A DNA stretch of 24,131 nt from contig JBKOWZ010000282.1 in NCBI GenBank assembly GCA_046724665.1, forward strand, positions 1-24,131. The letters run 5' to 3'. Shown in pieces: positions 16,414 through 23,751 of the stretch. This DNA comes from Actinocrinis sp046724665. GTDB taxonomy: Bacteria; Actinomycetota; Actinomycetes; Streptomycetales; Catenulisporaceae. Position numbers and translations under genes: made by a program. Each line of letters opens with the position of its first letter. The stretch's first letter is position 1. Below the pieces are notes generated by a model. It made no database searches and was not told where the DNA came from. It saw only the letters and a program-made list of their open reading frames with translations.

Positions 16414-17354
16414 GGTTGTACTGCCCGTGTCTTGCGTTGGGTGCGGATGTAGAGCAGGGCGAAGGCGAGGGCGATGACGACCAGGAGGTTGCCGGCGGCG
16501 GCGCCGGGGCCGAACGCGGGCAGCAGGTTGCCGAAGCCGAGCTGGTAGGACCAGGTCGCGAGGGTGGTGGAGGAATTCACCGGTCCGCCGCGTGTCATGA
16601 TCCAGATGATGTCGAAGACCTTGAGGGTGTAGATCAGGCCGAGCAGCAGGGTGATCGCGGTGACGGGGCGCAGCAGCGGGAAGGTGATGTGGCGGTAGCG
16701 CTGCCAGGGGCCGGCTCCGTCGAGGGCGGCGGCCTCGTAGAGGGCGGGTGGGATGGTTTGCAGGCCGCTGTAGAGCAGGGCGAGGTTGAACGGGATCCCG
16801 ATCCAGATGTTGGCGATGGTCACCGAGGTCAGGGACCAGTGCGGTGAGGTGAGCCAGTCGATGGGGGCGATGCCGACCAGGTGCAGGGTGTAGTTGACGA
16901 TGCCGGAGTCGGTGTCGAGCATCCAGGCCCAGGTGGAGGCGGAGACGATCAGCGGGAGCAGCCAGGGCACCAGGAACAGGGCGCGCAGGGTCGCGGACAG
17001 GGGGAAGTGCTGGTGGAAGAACAGCGCGAGGGCCATCCCGATCGTGTACTGGAAGAGCAGCGAGGCGCCGGTGAACAGGATCGTGTGGGTCAGCGCCGGG
17101 CCGAAGGTGGGGTCCGCGAACACGGTGCGGTAGTTGGCCAGCCCGCTGTAGGGGGCGCCGCCGTGCACGAACGAGGCGACCGTGTAGTTGCGCAGGCTCA
17201 GATCCAGGTTCTTGTACATCGGGTAGGCGTAGAACAGCGCCAGGTATGCGGCGACCGGCGCGATGAACGCCCAGGCGGCCCACTGGCTGGTGTGGATCGA
17301 ACGGCGGCGGCGCGCGCGCACGGGCGCCGCCGCCGTCCGGGTGGTGTCGTTCAC
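16410..17354 (-). CDS. ABC sugar importer permease, MalF/CUT1 type
   Basis: A 314-residue inner-membrane protein. A short basic N-terminal tail is followed by six predicted membrane segments (first WAAWAFIAPVAAYLALFYAY) and the EAA loop YEAAALDGAGPWQRYRHITF near residue 220. The periplasmic loop before the second segment (DLSLRNYTVASF) is typical of MalF/UgpA-like subunits of CUT1 oligosaccharide importers. The start is GTG 17354, 19 bp after the binding-protein stop, with only a modest GGGA Shine-Dalgarno match. It is the second gene of the operon binding protein - permease - permease - hydrolase. Confidence 0.95.
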   Translation of the reverse strand: MNDTTRTAAAPVRARRRRSIHTSQWAAWAFIAPVAAYLALFYAYPMYKNLDLSLRNYTVASFVHGGAPYSGLANYRTVFADPTFGPALTHTILFTGASLLFQYTIGMALALFFHQHFPLSATLRALFLVPWLLPLIVSASTWAWMLDTDSGIVNYTLHLVGIAPIDWLTSPHWSLTSVTIANIWIGIPFNLALLYSGLQTIPPALYEAAALDGAGPWQRYRHITFPLLRPVTAITLLLGLIYTLKVFDIIWIMTRGGPVNSSTTLATWSYQLGFGNLLPAFGPGAAAGNLLVVIALAFALLYIRTQRKTRAVQP

Positions 17355-17373
17355 GTATCGTCCCGGCGCGTGG

Positions 17374-18624
17374 CTAGCGGGTGGCGGACTTGGCCGCGTC
17401 CTGCGCGGCGCTGAGCGCGGCCTGCGGGCTGGCGGTGCCGGACAGCGCGGCCTGTACCGCGGTCCACAGCTGCTGGGAGATCTTCGGGTACTTGGTGCCG
17501 AGGTTGTCGCTGGTACGGCCCTTGGCCGCTTGCACGGCCTGCACCCACGGTATCAGTGCACTGTCAGCGGTCTGCTGCTTGTGCTGCACGCTCGCGTCCG
17601 CCGCGATGTAGGACAGCGTGGTATCGGTGGTGTACGCGTTGTCCGCGCTGGTCAGGCAGGAGACGATCTTCTTGCTGGTCGCGTAGCGCGCCGTGTCGGA
17701 CTGTACCGGCACGGTCACGAACTCGCCGCCGGTCGGCGCTGGCGCGGTGCCGCCGCTCTGCGCCGGAATCGGGATGACCCCGTAGGCGAACCCTGCCTTG
17801 CTCGCGTTGCCCAGCTGCCAGGTGCCGTTCTCGCTGAACGCGTACTGGCCGGTGGCGAACTGCTGCCAGCTGGTGGTCTGCGTGTCCTGGAGCACCGAGT
17901 GCGGCGCGTAGCCCTCCTTCAGCCAGTCCGACCACAGCGAGAGTGCGGCCACCGCCTGCGGCGAAGACAGGTCCGTCAACGCCGCCCCCGCGCCCCAGAA
18001 CCAGGGCAGGAACTGGAAGCTGCCCTCCTCCGTCCCGATCGCCGAGAACGTGATCCCCTTCTTGCCGCTCGCCTTGACCTTCGCCAGCGCGGCCGTCAGC
18101 GACGCCCAGTCCCGCACCCCGGCCGGATCGACCCCCGCGGCCTTGAGGACACCCACGTTGTAGTACAACGCCAGGGTGTTCGCCCCGATCGGCACACCAT
18201 AGGTCTTCCCGTTCACCTGCCCGGCCGCCAACAGGTTCGGCTGCACCGTCGAGGTATCCAGCCCCGTCGTGCCCGTATCGGTCAACACCCCGCCCCCCGC
18301 CAGGGTGGAGACCACCGGGTTGTCCACGATCAACACATCCGGCGCCGCACCCTGCTGCGCCGCCAGCAACACCTTGCTCGTCAAACCCGTGGTATCGAAG
18401 CCCGTACGCTCGACCTTCACCCCCGCCGACGCGCCGCACCCCTCCAACAACCGCACCCACGCCGAGCCACTCTCAAACTGCGGATACGGATCCCAAATCG
18501 TATACGTACCAGATGCAGACGAACCGCCGGATGCTGACGAGCTGCAAGCCGCGGTGCTGATGGCCAGCGCGATCGCGGCTAGCCCCGCGACGGTCGCGCG
18601 CCGCCTGGAGATGACAGTCTTCAT
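17374..18624 (-). CDS. Sugar-binding lipoprotein of the ABC importer
   Basis: A 416-residue family 1 solute-binding protein. It has a lipoprotein signal (MKTVISRRR, hydrophobic core VAGLAAIALAIS, lipobox TAAC) that anchors it outside the membrane. The mature part shows the two-lobe pattern of maltose-type binding proteins: YTIWDPYPQFESG, APDVLIVDNPVVSTLAGGG, KTYGVPIGANTLALYYN, GSFQFLPWFWGAGA, GQYAFSENGTWQLGN and GEFVTVPVQSD. It captures the oligosaccharide for the permeases; many aromatic residues in the cleft suggest a multi-unit sugar. The start ATG 18624 follows a GGGAAGAGAAAG ribosome-binding region. First gene of the operon, divergent from LacI copy 2, with a promoter and paired operator in the shared gap. 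Confidence 0.95.
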   Translation of the reverse strand: MKTVISRRRATVAGLAAIALAISTAACSSSASGGSSASGTYTIWDPYPQFESGSAWVRLLEGCGASAGVKVERTGFDTTGLTSKVLLAAQQGAAPDVLIVDNPVVSTLAGGGVLTDTGTTGLDTSTVQPNLLAAGQVNGKTYGVPIGANTLALYYNVGVLKAAGVDPAGVRDWASLTAALAKVKASGKKGITFSAIGTEEGSFQFLPWFWGAGAALTDLSSPQAVAALSLWSDWLKEGYAPHSVLQDTQTTSWQQFATGQYAFSENGTWQLGNASKAGFAYGVIPIPAQSGGTAPAPTGGEFVTVPVQSDTARYATSKKIVSCLTSADNAYTTDTTLSYIAADASVQHKQQTADSALIPWVQAVQAAKGRTSDNLGTKYPKISQQLWTAVQAALSGTASPQAALSAAQDAAKSATR

Positions 18625-18709
18625 CGACTTTCTCTTCCCTTCCGAGAACGTGGGTCGGGGGTGAGCCGTGCACGTGGAGTCCTGGCCGTTCGCCGAGCTG
18701 GGCAGTCTG

Positions 18710-18736
18710 TCGAACCGTTTCGGCGAATCGGTTCGA
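18710..18736 (-). promoter_or_regulatory. 27-bp paired LacI operator, importer operon
   Basis: Arms TCGAACCG (18710-18717) and CGGTTCGA (18729-18736) are perfect inverted repeats across an 11-bp spacer; the symmetry extends outward to TCTG...CAGA (18706-18740). Same geometry as the sites at 8183 and 13679. Confidence 0.88.
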
Positions 18737-18739
18737 CAG

Positions 18740-18768
18740 ACGATAGGCCTGTGACGGGAGGCAGTCAA
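18740..18768 (-). promoter_or_regulatory. Promoter of the importer operon
   Basis: On the minus strand, the -35 TTGACT (18763-18768) and -10 TATCGT (18740-18745) are separated by exactly 17 bp. The paired operator starts 3 bp downstream. Confidence 0.75.
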
Positions 18769-18781
18769 TGCCTCGCGTTCG

Positions 18782-18810
18782 TTGAATACACGCCCTACCC
18801 TGGTTACACT
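18782..18810 (+). promoter_or_regulatory. Promoter of LacI copy 2
   Basis: The -35 TTGAAT (18782-18787) and -10 TACACT (18805-18810) are separated by exactly 17 bp. It is back-to-back with the importer promoter, with 13 bp between the two -35 boxes. Confidence 0.7.
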
Positions 18811-18813
18811 GGG

Positions 18814-18827
18814 GCGAATCGGTTCGA
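18814..18827 (+). promoter_or_regulatory. Single 14-bp LacI operator upstream of LacI copy 2
   Basis: GCGAATCGGTTCGA, the reverse complement of TCGAACCGATTCGC, lies 3 bp after the -10 box of the regulator's promoter. No second arm is found 19 bp upstream. The position fits autorepression. Confidence 0.75.
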
Positions 18828-18858
18828 CAGCCCGAGTCGAGCCGTCGTAAGGAGTTCG

Positions 18859-19881
18859 ATGAACATCGGGGAGATCGCCCGCCGCTCCGGCGTGTCGCGC
18901 AGCACCGTGTCGTACGCGCTCAGCGGCAAGCGCACGGTGTCGGAGGCGACGCGCAAGCGGATCCAGGATGTCATCGACGAGCTCGACTACCGGCCGAACG
19001 CCGCCGCGCGCGCCCTGAAAGAGGGCCGCACCCGCACGCTCGGGCTGGTCATCCCGCCGGCCGGCAGCCGGCTGACGTACATGCAGCTGGAGTTCGTCGC
19101 CAGTGTCCTGGAGGCCGCGTCGCGCGTCGATCTGGACGTACTGCTCTCACCCTCGGGCGGCGACCACGACCGCTCGTTCGAACGGCTCGTGAGCGGCCGC
19201 CGCGTCGATGGCGTGATCGTCATGGAGATCCGGCTCGAGGACCCCCGCGTCACCCGACTACAGCAGGCCGGCATGCCCTTTGTGACGATCGGCCACACCG
19301 CGCAGCCCTACGGCACCTGCTGGGTCGATGTGGACTACGCGACGCTGATCGGCCGCTGCGTGAGCCACCTGGCCGATCTGGGGCATCGGAACATCGCGCT
19401 GATCAACCGGTCCGCCGAACTGCTCGCCTCCGGCTACGGCCCCGGCCACCGCGCGCGCGACGGCTTCATCACCGCGGTCGAACAGCGCGGCCTGACCGGG
19501 CTGGAGTTCTGCTGCGCCGACGACGCGCCGTCGGGTGACGCCTGCGTGGAACAGATCCTCGCGTCCCATCCCGAGGTCACCGCCATCGCGACCATCAACG
19601 AGGCGGCGCTGCCCGGCGTGCAGCGCGCGCTGGAGCGTGCGGGGCGCGACATCCCCGGCCGGTTCTCCATCGTCGGAGTCGCGGCCAAGCACTGGGCCGA
19701 GGAGTTCCACCCGCAGCTGACCGCCGCCGACGTGCCCGCGCTGGAGATGGGGTCCATCGCCGTCGAGCTGCTGATCGAGCGCATCGCGGAACCGAACACC
19801 GCGCCCAAGCACCGGCTGCTCGCACCCCCGATCTCCCTGCGCAGCAGCAGCGGCCCCGCTCCCGCCTCCGCCCCGGCGTGA
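18859..19881 (+). CDS. LacI-family transcriptional regulator (copy 2)
   Basis: A 340-residue LacI/GalR repressor with start ATG 18859 and an ideal AAGGAG at 18849-18854. The N-terminal head (IGEIARRSGVSRSTVSYALS) is identical in the recognition helix to copy 1 (6991-8007), and the hinge RPNAAARALKEGRT is also identical. The sensor domain (LGLVIPPAGSRLTYMQLEFV, FVTIGHTAQPYGTCWVDVDY, NIALINRSAELLASG, ATINEAALPGVQRALERAG, LTAADVPALEMG) is clearly paralogous but varied, most in the region of about residues 215-245, so the two proteins may answer to different ligands. It is divergent from the importer operon, which it most likely represses together with the two GH39-like genes. The C-terminus ends with a short Ala/Pro extension. 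Confidence 0.95.
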   Translation: MNIGEIARRSGVSRSTVSYALSGKRTVSEATRKRIQDVIDELDYRPNAAARALKEGRTRTLGLVIPPAGSRLTYMQLEFVASVLEAASRVDLDVLLSPSGGDHDRSFERLVSGRRVDGVIVMEIRLEDPRVTRLQQAGMPFVTIGHTAQPYGTCWVDVDYATLIGRCVSHLADLGHRNIALINRSAELLASGYGPGHRARDGFITAVEQRGLTGLEFCCADDAPSGDACVEQILASHPEVTAIATINEAALPGVQRALERAGRDIPGRFSIVGVAAKHWAEEFHPQLTAADVPALEMGSIAVELLIERIAEPNTAPKHRLLAPPISLRSSSGPAPASAPA

Positions 19882-19923
19882 GTCACCGCCGCGTGTAGTT
19901 CCCTGATCTCCGGCCGCCTACCT

Positions 19924-20508
19924 CTATCGGCGGCGGTACCGGTCACGTGCACGGTCAAGCAGCGCGGGCAGTTGTGGGTCTCGCCAGCCGTAGAGCCGTG
20001 GCGCATCGTGGTGCCGGTTATATGAGGTGTCGAAGAGGATCAGCTGCCACGGGGCCTGGTCGGACCCGGCGATGTCGGTTCTGTCGTCGATCAGTGCGAT
20101 GCCCTGGTGGGCTGCCTTGTCGTTGTCGATGATGGCGCGCCTGGCTGCTTCCGTGCCGAAGTATTGCCGCAGCCAGGCCCGCTTGTTCCAGGAACACAGC
20201 AGGCTGCCCGGTAAGGGCGAACTACACACCCGAGGGCTGAATCCGGCAGCCTCGATACGCTTCCAGCCGTCGATGGCGTCGTCGATCAATGGGAGCGTGC
20301 GGAAGAACATCAGGCGTTGCGTCTCCTTGCGGATCTCACGCTCGCACTCCGGAAACGCCCGCCTGAGTTGGAACTCCGTCCGCGCGTTGGCTTTCCGCAG
20401 TTGGGGGAAGGCATCCTGAAGCGCCTCGACCACAGCGCGGTCGAAGTCGGCCAGCACGCCATCCATATCGACGAGTACGGTCGTTGACGGATCATCCACC
20501 ACGGGCAA
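19924..20508 (-). CDS. HAD-superfamily 5'-deoxynucleotidase (NT5C type)
   Basis: A 194-residue cytosolic protein of the 5'(3')-deoxyribonucleotidase type. HAD motif I is LVDMDGVLADFD (nucleophile Asp14, acid/base Asp16), followed by the cap region of this family (FRTLPLIDDAIDGWKRIEAAG), motif II in VCSSPLPGS, and the acidic motif IV ALIDDRTDI. These enzymes remove phosphate from nucleoside monophosphates and help balance nucleotide pools; the exact substrate is not deducible. The start is TTG 20508, since no ATG precedes motif I; a GTG two codons later is possible. Convergent with LacI copy 2 and unrelated to the sugar locus. Confidence 0.85.
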   Translation of the reverse strand: MPVVDDPSTTVLVDMDGVLADFDRAVVEALQDAFPQLRKANARTEFQLRRAFPECEREIRKETQRLMFFRTLPLIDDAIDGWKRIEAAGFSPRVCSSPLPGSLLCSWNKRAWLRQYFGTEAARRAIIDNDKAAHQGIALIDDRTDIAGSDQAPWQLILFDTSYNRHHDAPRLYGWRDPQLPALLDRARDRYRRR

Positions 20509-20652
20509 GAGCCTATCCGGGCTCGTGCGAAGCTATCGAACGCTCATCGCTCATCGCCTTAGCCCTGAAGCGCGCCGGATGCCGTCGTAGTCACTCCCTC
20601 AGCGCTCGGATACTGTCAGCCGGGTAACGCAGAGCTTTAGGGGGAGGCGCAG

Positions 20653-21252
20653 ATGAGCTTCGTGGATCAGCTCCCGACTCTGATCGGTGTCGCTCTGGGT
20701 GCTGGAACGTCGTACGGCGTGACGGCTCTCGCGGAACGGGCCAGCTGGCGGCGTCGGCAGGAAGCCCGTTGGGACGAGCGTCGGCTGGCCGCCTACGCCG
20801 ACTACAGCAACGCGATCCGGGCGAAGGTGCTGATCGCCAGTCGCATCGCGGCGACCATGGGACTCAACAAGAATCCCGAGCCGTTGGCCGCCGACGAGTC
20901 AGGGCTCGCCCTGCTGTCCGCGGCCGAGGACCGGCGCGCGGTCCTCATCGAGACGGTCCGTCTTCTCGCCGACCCGAAGAGCATGCAAGCAGTGCACAAA
21001 CTCAACGAGTGCGCGTGGCGCCTCGAGTGGATCGTCCGAGGCCACCTGCCCGTCGATATGCGCCAGTGGGAGCAGGCGTTCGACGACTACACGGTGGCTC
21101 GGGACGAATTCGTTCAGTGCGGCCGCGACAGCCTCCGCATACCCGGATCAGTCACTCCGAGCGAAAGGCTGCTACCGCCCTGGGTGCGCCCGGGACTCCA
21201 ACGACGTCCGGCGGTGACGGCAACGCCTGAGACGACGACAGAGCCCGCGTGA
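20653..21252 (+). CDS. Hypothetical protein with N-terminal membrane anchor
   Basis: A 199-residue protein with no family I can name. Residues of about 7-27 (LPTLIGVALGAGTSYGVTAL) are a weak hydrophobic segment followed by a strongly basic stretch (ERASWRRRQEARWDERR), which suggests an N-out, C-in membrane anchor. The rest (about 35-165) is predicted helical, with AYADYSNAIRAKVLIASRIA and AVHKLNECAWRLEWIVRGH; the tail is Pro/Thr-rich and disordered. Proteins of this layout are common and uncharacterised in Streptomyces. ATG 20653 has a clear GGGGAGG at good spacing, and codon usage is typical, so the gene is probably real. Confidence 0.75.
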   Translation: MSFVDQLPTLIGVALGAGTSYGVTALAERASWRRRQEARWDERRLAAYADYSNAIRAKVLIASRIAATMGLNKNPEPLAADESGLALLSAAEDRRAVLIETVRLLADPKSMQAVHKLNECAWRLEWIVRGHLPVDMRQWEQAFDDYTVARDEFVQCGRDSLRIPGSVTPSERLLPPWVRPGLQRRPAVTATPETTTEPA

Positions 21253-21352
21253 GGCCTGCGTCGGCTTTCGGCGCTGGCTGAAAGCGATCCTCGCTGCCCG
21301 ACCTCGATCCCTGAGGATGAGTGTCGGGAGGTCGAGGCTGATCGGGTGCTTG

Positions 21353-21384
21353 TGCGCCCAGGGCGCCGGTGCTCCCTGGGCGCA
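21353..21384. terminator. Bidirectional hairpin terminator
   Basis: TGCGCCCAGGG (21353-21363) and CCCTGGGCGCA (21374-21384) form a perfect 11-bp stem with a 10-base loop. It lies between the convergent gene ends at 21252 and 21423. Confidence 0.75.
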
Positions 21385-21422
21385 TTCGTGCTCGCGAGTG
21401 TCTGCCTATTGGCGTCCGCCGG

Positions 21423-22718
21423 CTACCAGCCCAGCGACAGGCTGCCGATGAACGCGCTGAGTCGGCCGGCGATGACCCGGTCATCGTGTGTGGAGTAGTG
21501 ATAATTGCAGCCAGTGAAGTCCAGGCCGCTGCCGTCGAGGAACCAGTAGCGGACCCGGCTGTCGCCCGCGCCGACGCGCTGCTGTACCACCTGCTGGACG
21601 TAGTTCGCGAACGAGCCGGTGCCGATGGCCACGATGATCGTCTTGGCGCCGTAGCGGGTGCGCAGCTTCTGCAGGAAGGCGCTGTAGGCGCTGCGGTAGT
21701 CGGTGACGAGGCTGTCCGCCGTCCACGGCTCGCCAGGGTTGAGGGCGGTCGAGAAGTCGTTGGTGCCGAGGTAGACCATGACGAGCTGGGGCCGCCACGT
21801 GCCGGGGTTCCATACGTCACCGGACCCGTTCAACAGCCCCTGGTCGTAGTACGTCCGGTAGGTGGTACCCGGGCTGCCGCCGTTGTAGTTGCGCACCATC
21901 CCAAGACCGGAGATCGCGTTGATTTGGTAGTCGGCGGACAGTTGGCGGGCCGTTATCGCGCCGTAGCTGAGGTCTGTGTCGGTGGTGCGGCGTATCTGAT
22001 CGCCAGTGCAGTCCCGGCCGGTGGACGTATTGCCATAACCGACCGTCAGCGAGTCACCGATGAATTCGATTTGCCGGCTCCGGGCCCCCGGCCCGGTGAG
22101 GATCACTCCGCCGGGAGCGGCGACGAACCCGCCGAACTCGCTGACGTTCCCCGGGCTGTCGTTGCGCTTCACGAGGCGTACGGTGTGATCGGTGTTGCTC
22201 AGGCCGTTGACCCAGCGGGTGGTCTGACCGGGCGTCACCAGCGTGGCGACGGTCGCGCCGTCGATCTGGACCTCGTAGTCGGCGGCCGAGTCGTTCAGCA
22301 CGATCCCCACCCCGGTGCCCCGGAACCAGCCCTCGAAGTAGACGCCGGGCCAGCTGTACTGCACGGTGTTGCCTTTGACCTCGACCCGGCCGCCGATGTG
22401 TACCTGCGACAGTATGCCGCCGGGCGGATGGCTCGTGGGACCGTTCGACGACGACCCGCTGGTCTTCGCCGGGGGAGGCAACGGTGTGCTCGGGGCGGAC
22501 GAGGCGGGCGAGTGCGACGGCGTTGGGGTGCTCGAGGCGGACGAGCGCGATGGCGACGGGATCCCCGTGGCGGCCGTGGTCGTCCCGGCGACCACCGCGC
22601 CTGAGGCAGCCTCTGTGGCCGCTGGTGTGGCGCAACCGGCCACGGCCGCGAGCGCGGTTGCCGAGACGGCGGTCGCGAACGCGGGCCGCCATCGGCGGCG
22701 AGGACGCGAGGGGTACAT
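21423..22718 (-). CDS. CE2-like SGNH carbohydrate esterase lipoprotein
   Basis: A 431-residue exported protein. It starts at ATG 22718, preceded by AAAGGAGAA; the frame open to 22802 is rejected because the lipoprotein signal begins at MYPSRPRRRWR. The signal core FATAVSATALAAVAGC ends in a lipobox. A long Ser/Thr/Pro linker (about 30-105) spans the cell wall. An N-terminal jelly-roll domain (about 110-210: VHIGGRVEVKGNTVQYSWPG, WVNGLSNTDHTVRLVKR) precedes the SGNH domain, with block I FIGDSLTVGYG (Ser223), the block III signature YLGTNDFS, and a C-terminal NYHYSTHDD that should hold the catalytic His. This two-domain layout is that of carbohydrate esterase family 2, which removes acetyl groups from xylan, mannan or glucomannan. 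Its neighbour is a GH26 mannanase remnant, which fits a former mannan-degrading pair. Confidence 0.88.
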   Translation of the reverse strand: MYPSRPRRRWRPAFATAVSATALAAVAGCATPAATEAASGAVVAGTTTAATGIPSPSRSSASSTPTPSHSPASSAPSTPLPPPAKTSGSSSNGPTSHPPGGILSQVHIGGRVEVKGNTVQYSWPGVYFEGWFRGTGVGIVLNDSAADYEVQIDGATVATLVTPGQTTRWVNGLSNTDHTVRLVKRNDSPGNVSEFGGFVAAPGGVILTGPGARSRQIEFIGDSLTVGYGNTSTGRDCTGDQIRRTTDTDLSYGAITARQLSADYQINAISGLGMVRNYNGGSPGTTYRTYYDQGLLNGSGDVWNPGTWRPQLVMVYLGTNDFSTALNPGEPWTADSLVTDYRSAYSAFLQKLRTRYGAKTIIVAIGTGSFANYVQQVVQQRVGAGDSRVRYWFLDGSGLDFTGCNYHYSTHDDRVIAGRLSAFIGSLSLGW

Positions 22719-23511
22719 ATAGGTGTTCTCCTTTGGCCGTTCCAGTCGAATCGACGACCTGGAGTGGTCCTCCTGGAGAGCGGAAAGGTTGCCCGGCCAC
22801 ACCGAGGAACTCAGAAGCCGCCGTCCACCTAGTGCGGTGACCGGGACTGTTCGCTCGGGCAGCGCTTGTCAAGCTGCGGTGACCAGCGGTCGGCCGCCCC
22901 AACGGATGCTCTTCTCGCTGCGGATGCGTGCGCGTTCGCGGCGTGGGGTGGCCAGGACGTCGGGGTAGCGGGGACTGGCGCTGCGCCAGTGCAGATCAGC
23001 ACGCCATACAACATCGACGAGGTCGATCCGGGCGGAGCACGCGGGGAAATCTGGGGTCGAGTCCCCTGCTGTCGTGCTCATTGCCACGTGAGGCAAGGCA
23101 GCGCCAAGCTGCTGCGGGATCTTCGGGACCTGTGGAGGGTCGCCCGTCCGGGCAACGTTCGCCGTCGGGTGCCAGGTCGATTCTGCGGGTTGGCGGAACG
23201 GAACGCCTGCATCGTAGCCGCGCGTAGGGCTCTGTCCAGGTGTGTTGGGACGTGTTCATTTTTTTGCCACACGTCTTGTCGAAATCCCCCATCGATTCTA
23301 CGGTGTCGGATGTGCCTCCAGGGGAGTCGCCCCGGACCTTGCTGAAGGTGCCCCCTGGCGCGCCGCGGTTGAACAAAATCCAACGTGCCACGATGGAGTG
23401 GAACATATCTACTATTCACCCGCAAAACGATCACAGGCCAGACCCCGCCCGGCCGCCGCCAATCGGAAGTGGATCACCTCGGGTGGCGCCGCCCTACTGC
23501 CCGGCTGTTGC
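22719..23511. other. Gene-poor stretch upstream of the GH26 remnant
   Basis: Several open frames of 60-160 codons overlap here on both strands, but none has a recognisable domain, a good ribosome-binding site and consistent codon use together. AT-rich patches (23255-23275, 23400-23430) interrupt the high-GC DNA. It may be decayed coding DNA plus the regulatory region of the esterase gene. Confidence 0.5.
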
Positions 23512-23751
23512 GTGAGCCCGGTTTCGCCGGCAGCCACACGGCAGGCGGTGAACCTGCTGTCTTACCTCTACAGCCAGTACGGCAACCGCATCATCTCCGG
23601 CCTGGAGGAGTCCACGACTGATATGCGCTGGAGCTTCTTCAATACCTGGAACGCCGACCACCTCGCCATGTCCAATTCGGTGGCCGGACTACAGAAGGTC
23701 TACAGCAGTCCCTAGGTGATCACCCGAGGCGAAGTACCCAACCTGAATTAG
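23512..23751 (+). pseudogene. GH26 beta-mannanase-like remnant with internal deletion and in-frame stop
   Basis: The conceptual translation begins with PAATRQAVNLLSYLYSQYGN and RIISGLEESTTD, resembling the start of a GH26 catalytic domain. It passes directly into MRWSFFNTWNADHLAMSNSV and AGLQKVYSSP, resembling the extreme end of the same fold. A TAG at 23713-23715 interrupts the frame; reading through gives VITRGEVPNLN and a second stop at 23749-23751, which matches the typical GH26 ending. More than 200 residues containing the two catalytic glutamates are missing, so it cannot be active. No clear start codon or signal peptide remains intact; GCCVSPVSPAAT just before may be the end of a broken signal. 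Confidence 0.65.

Noticed and set aside
23042..23075. tRNA-like T-arm (GGGGTCGAGTCCCC)
   Set aside because: The stem and loop do not fit the standard GTTCGANTC pattern, and no acceptor, D or anticodon arm can be folded around it on either strand.
22866..23345. 159-codon open frame on the plus strand
   Set aside because: Cys/Arg-rich translation without domains, inconsistent third-position GC, and overlap with equally long frames on the other strand.
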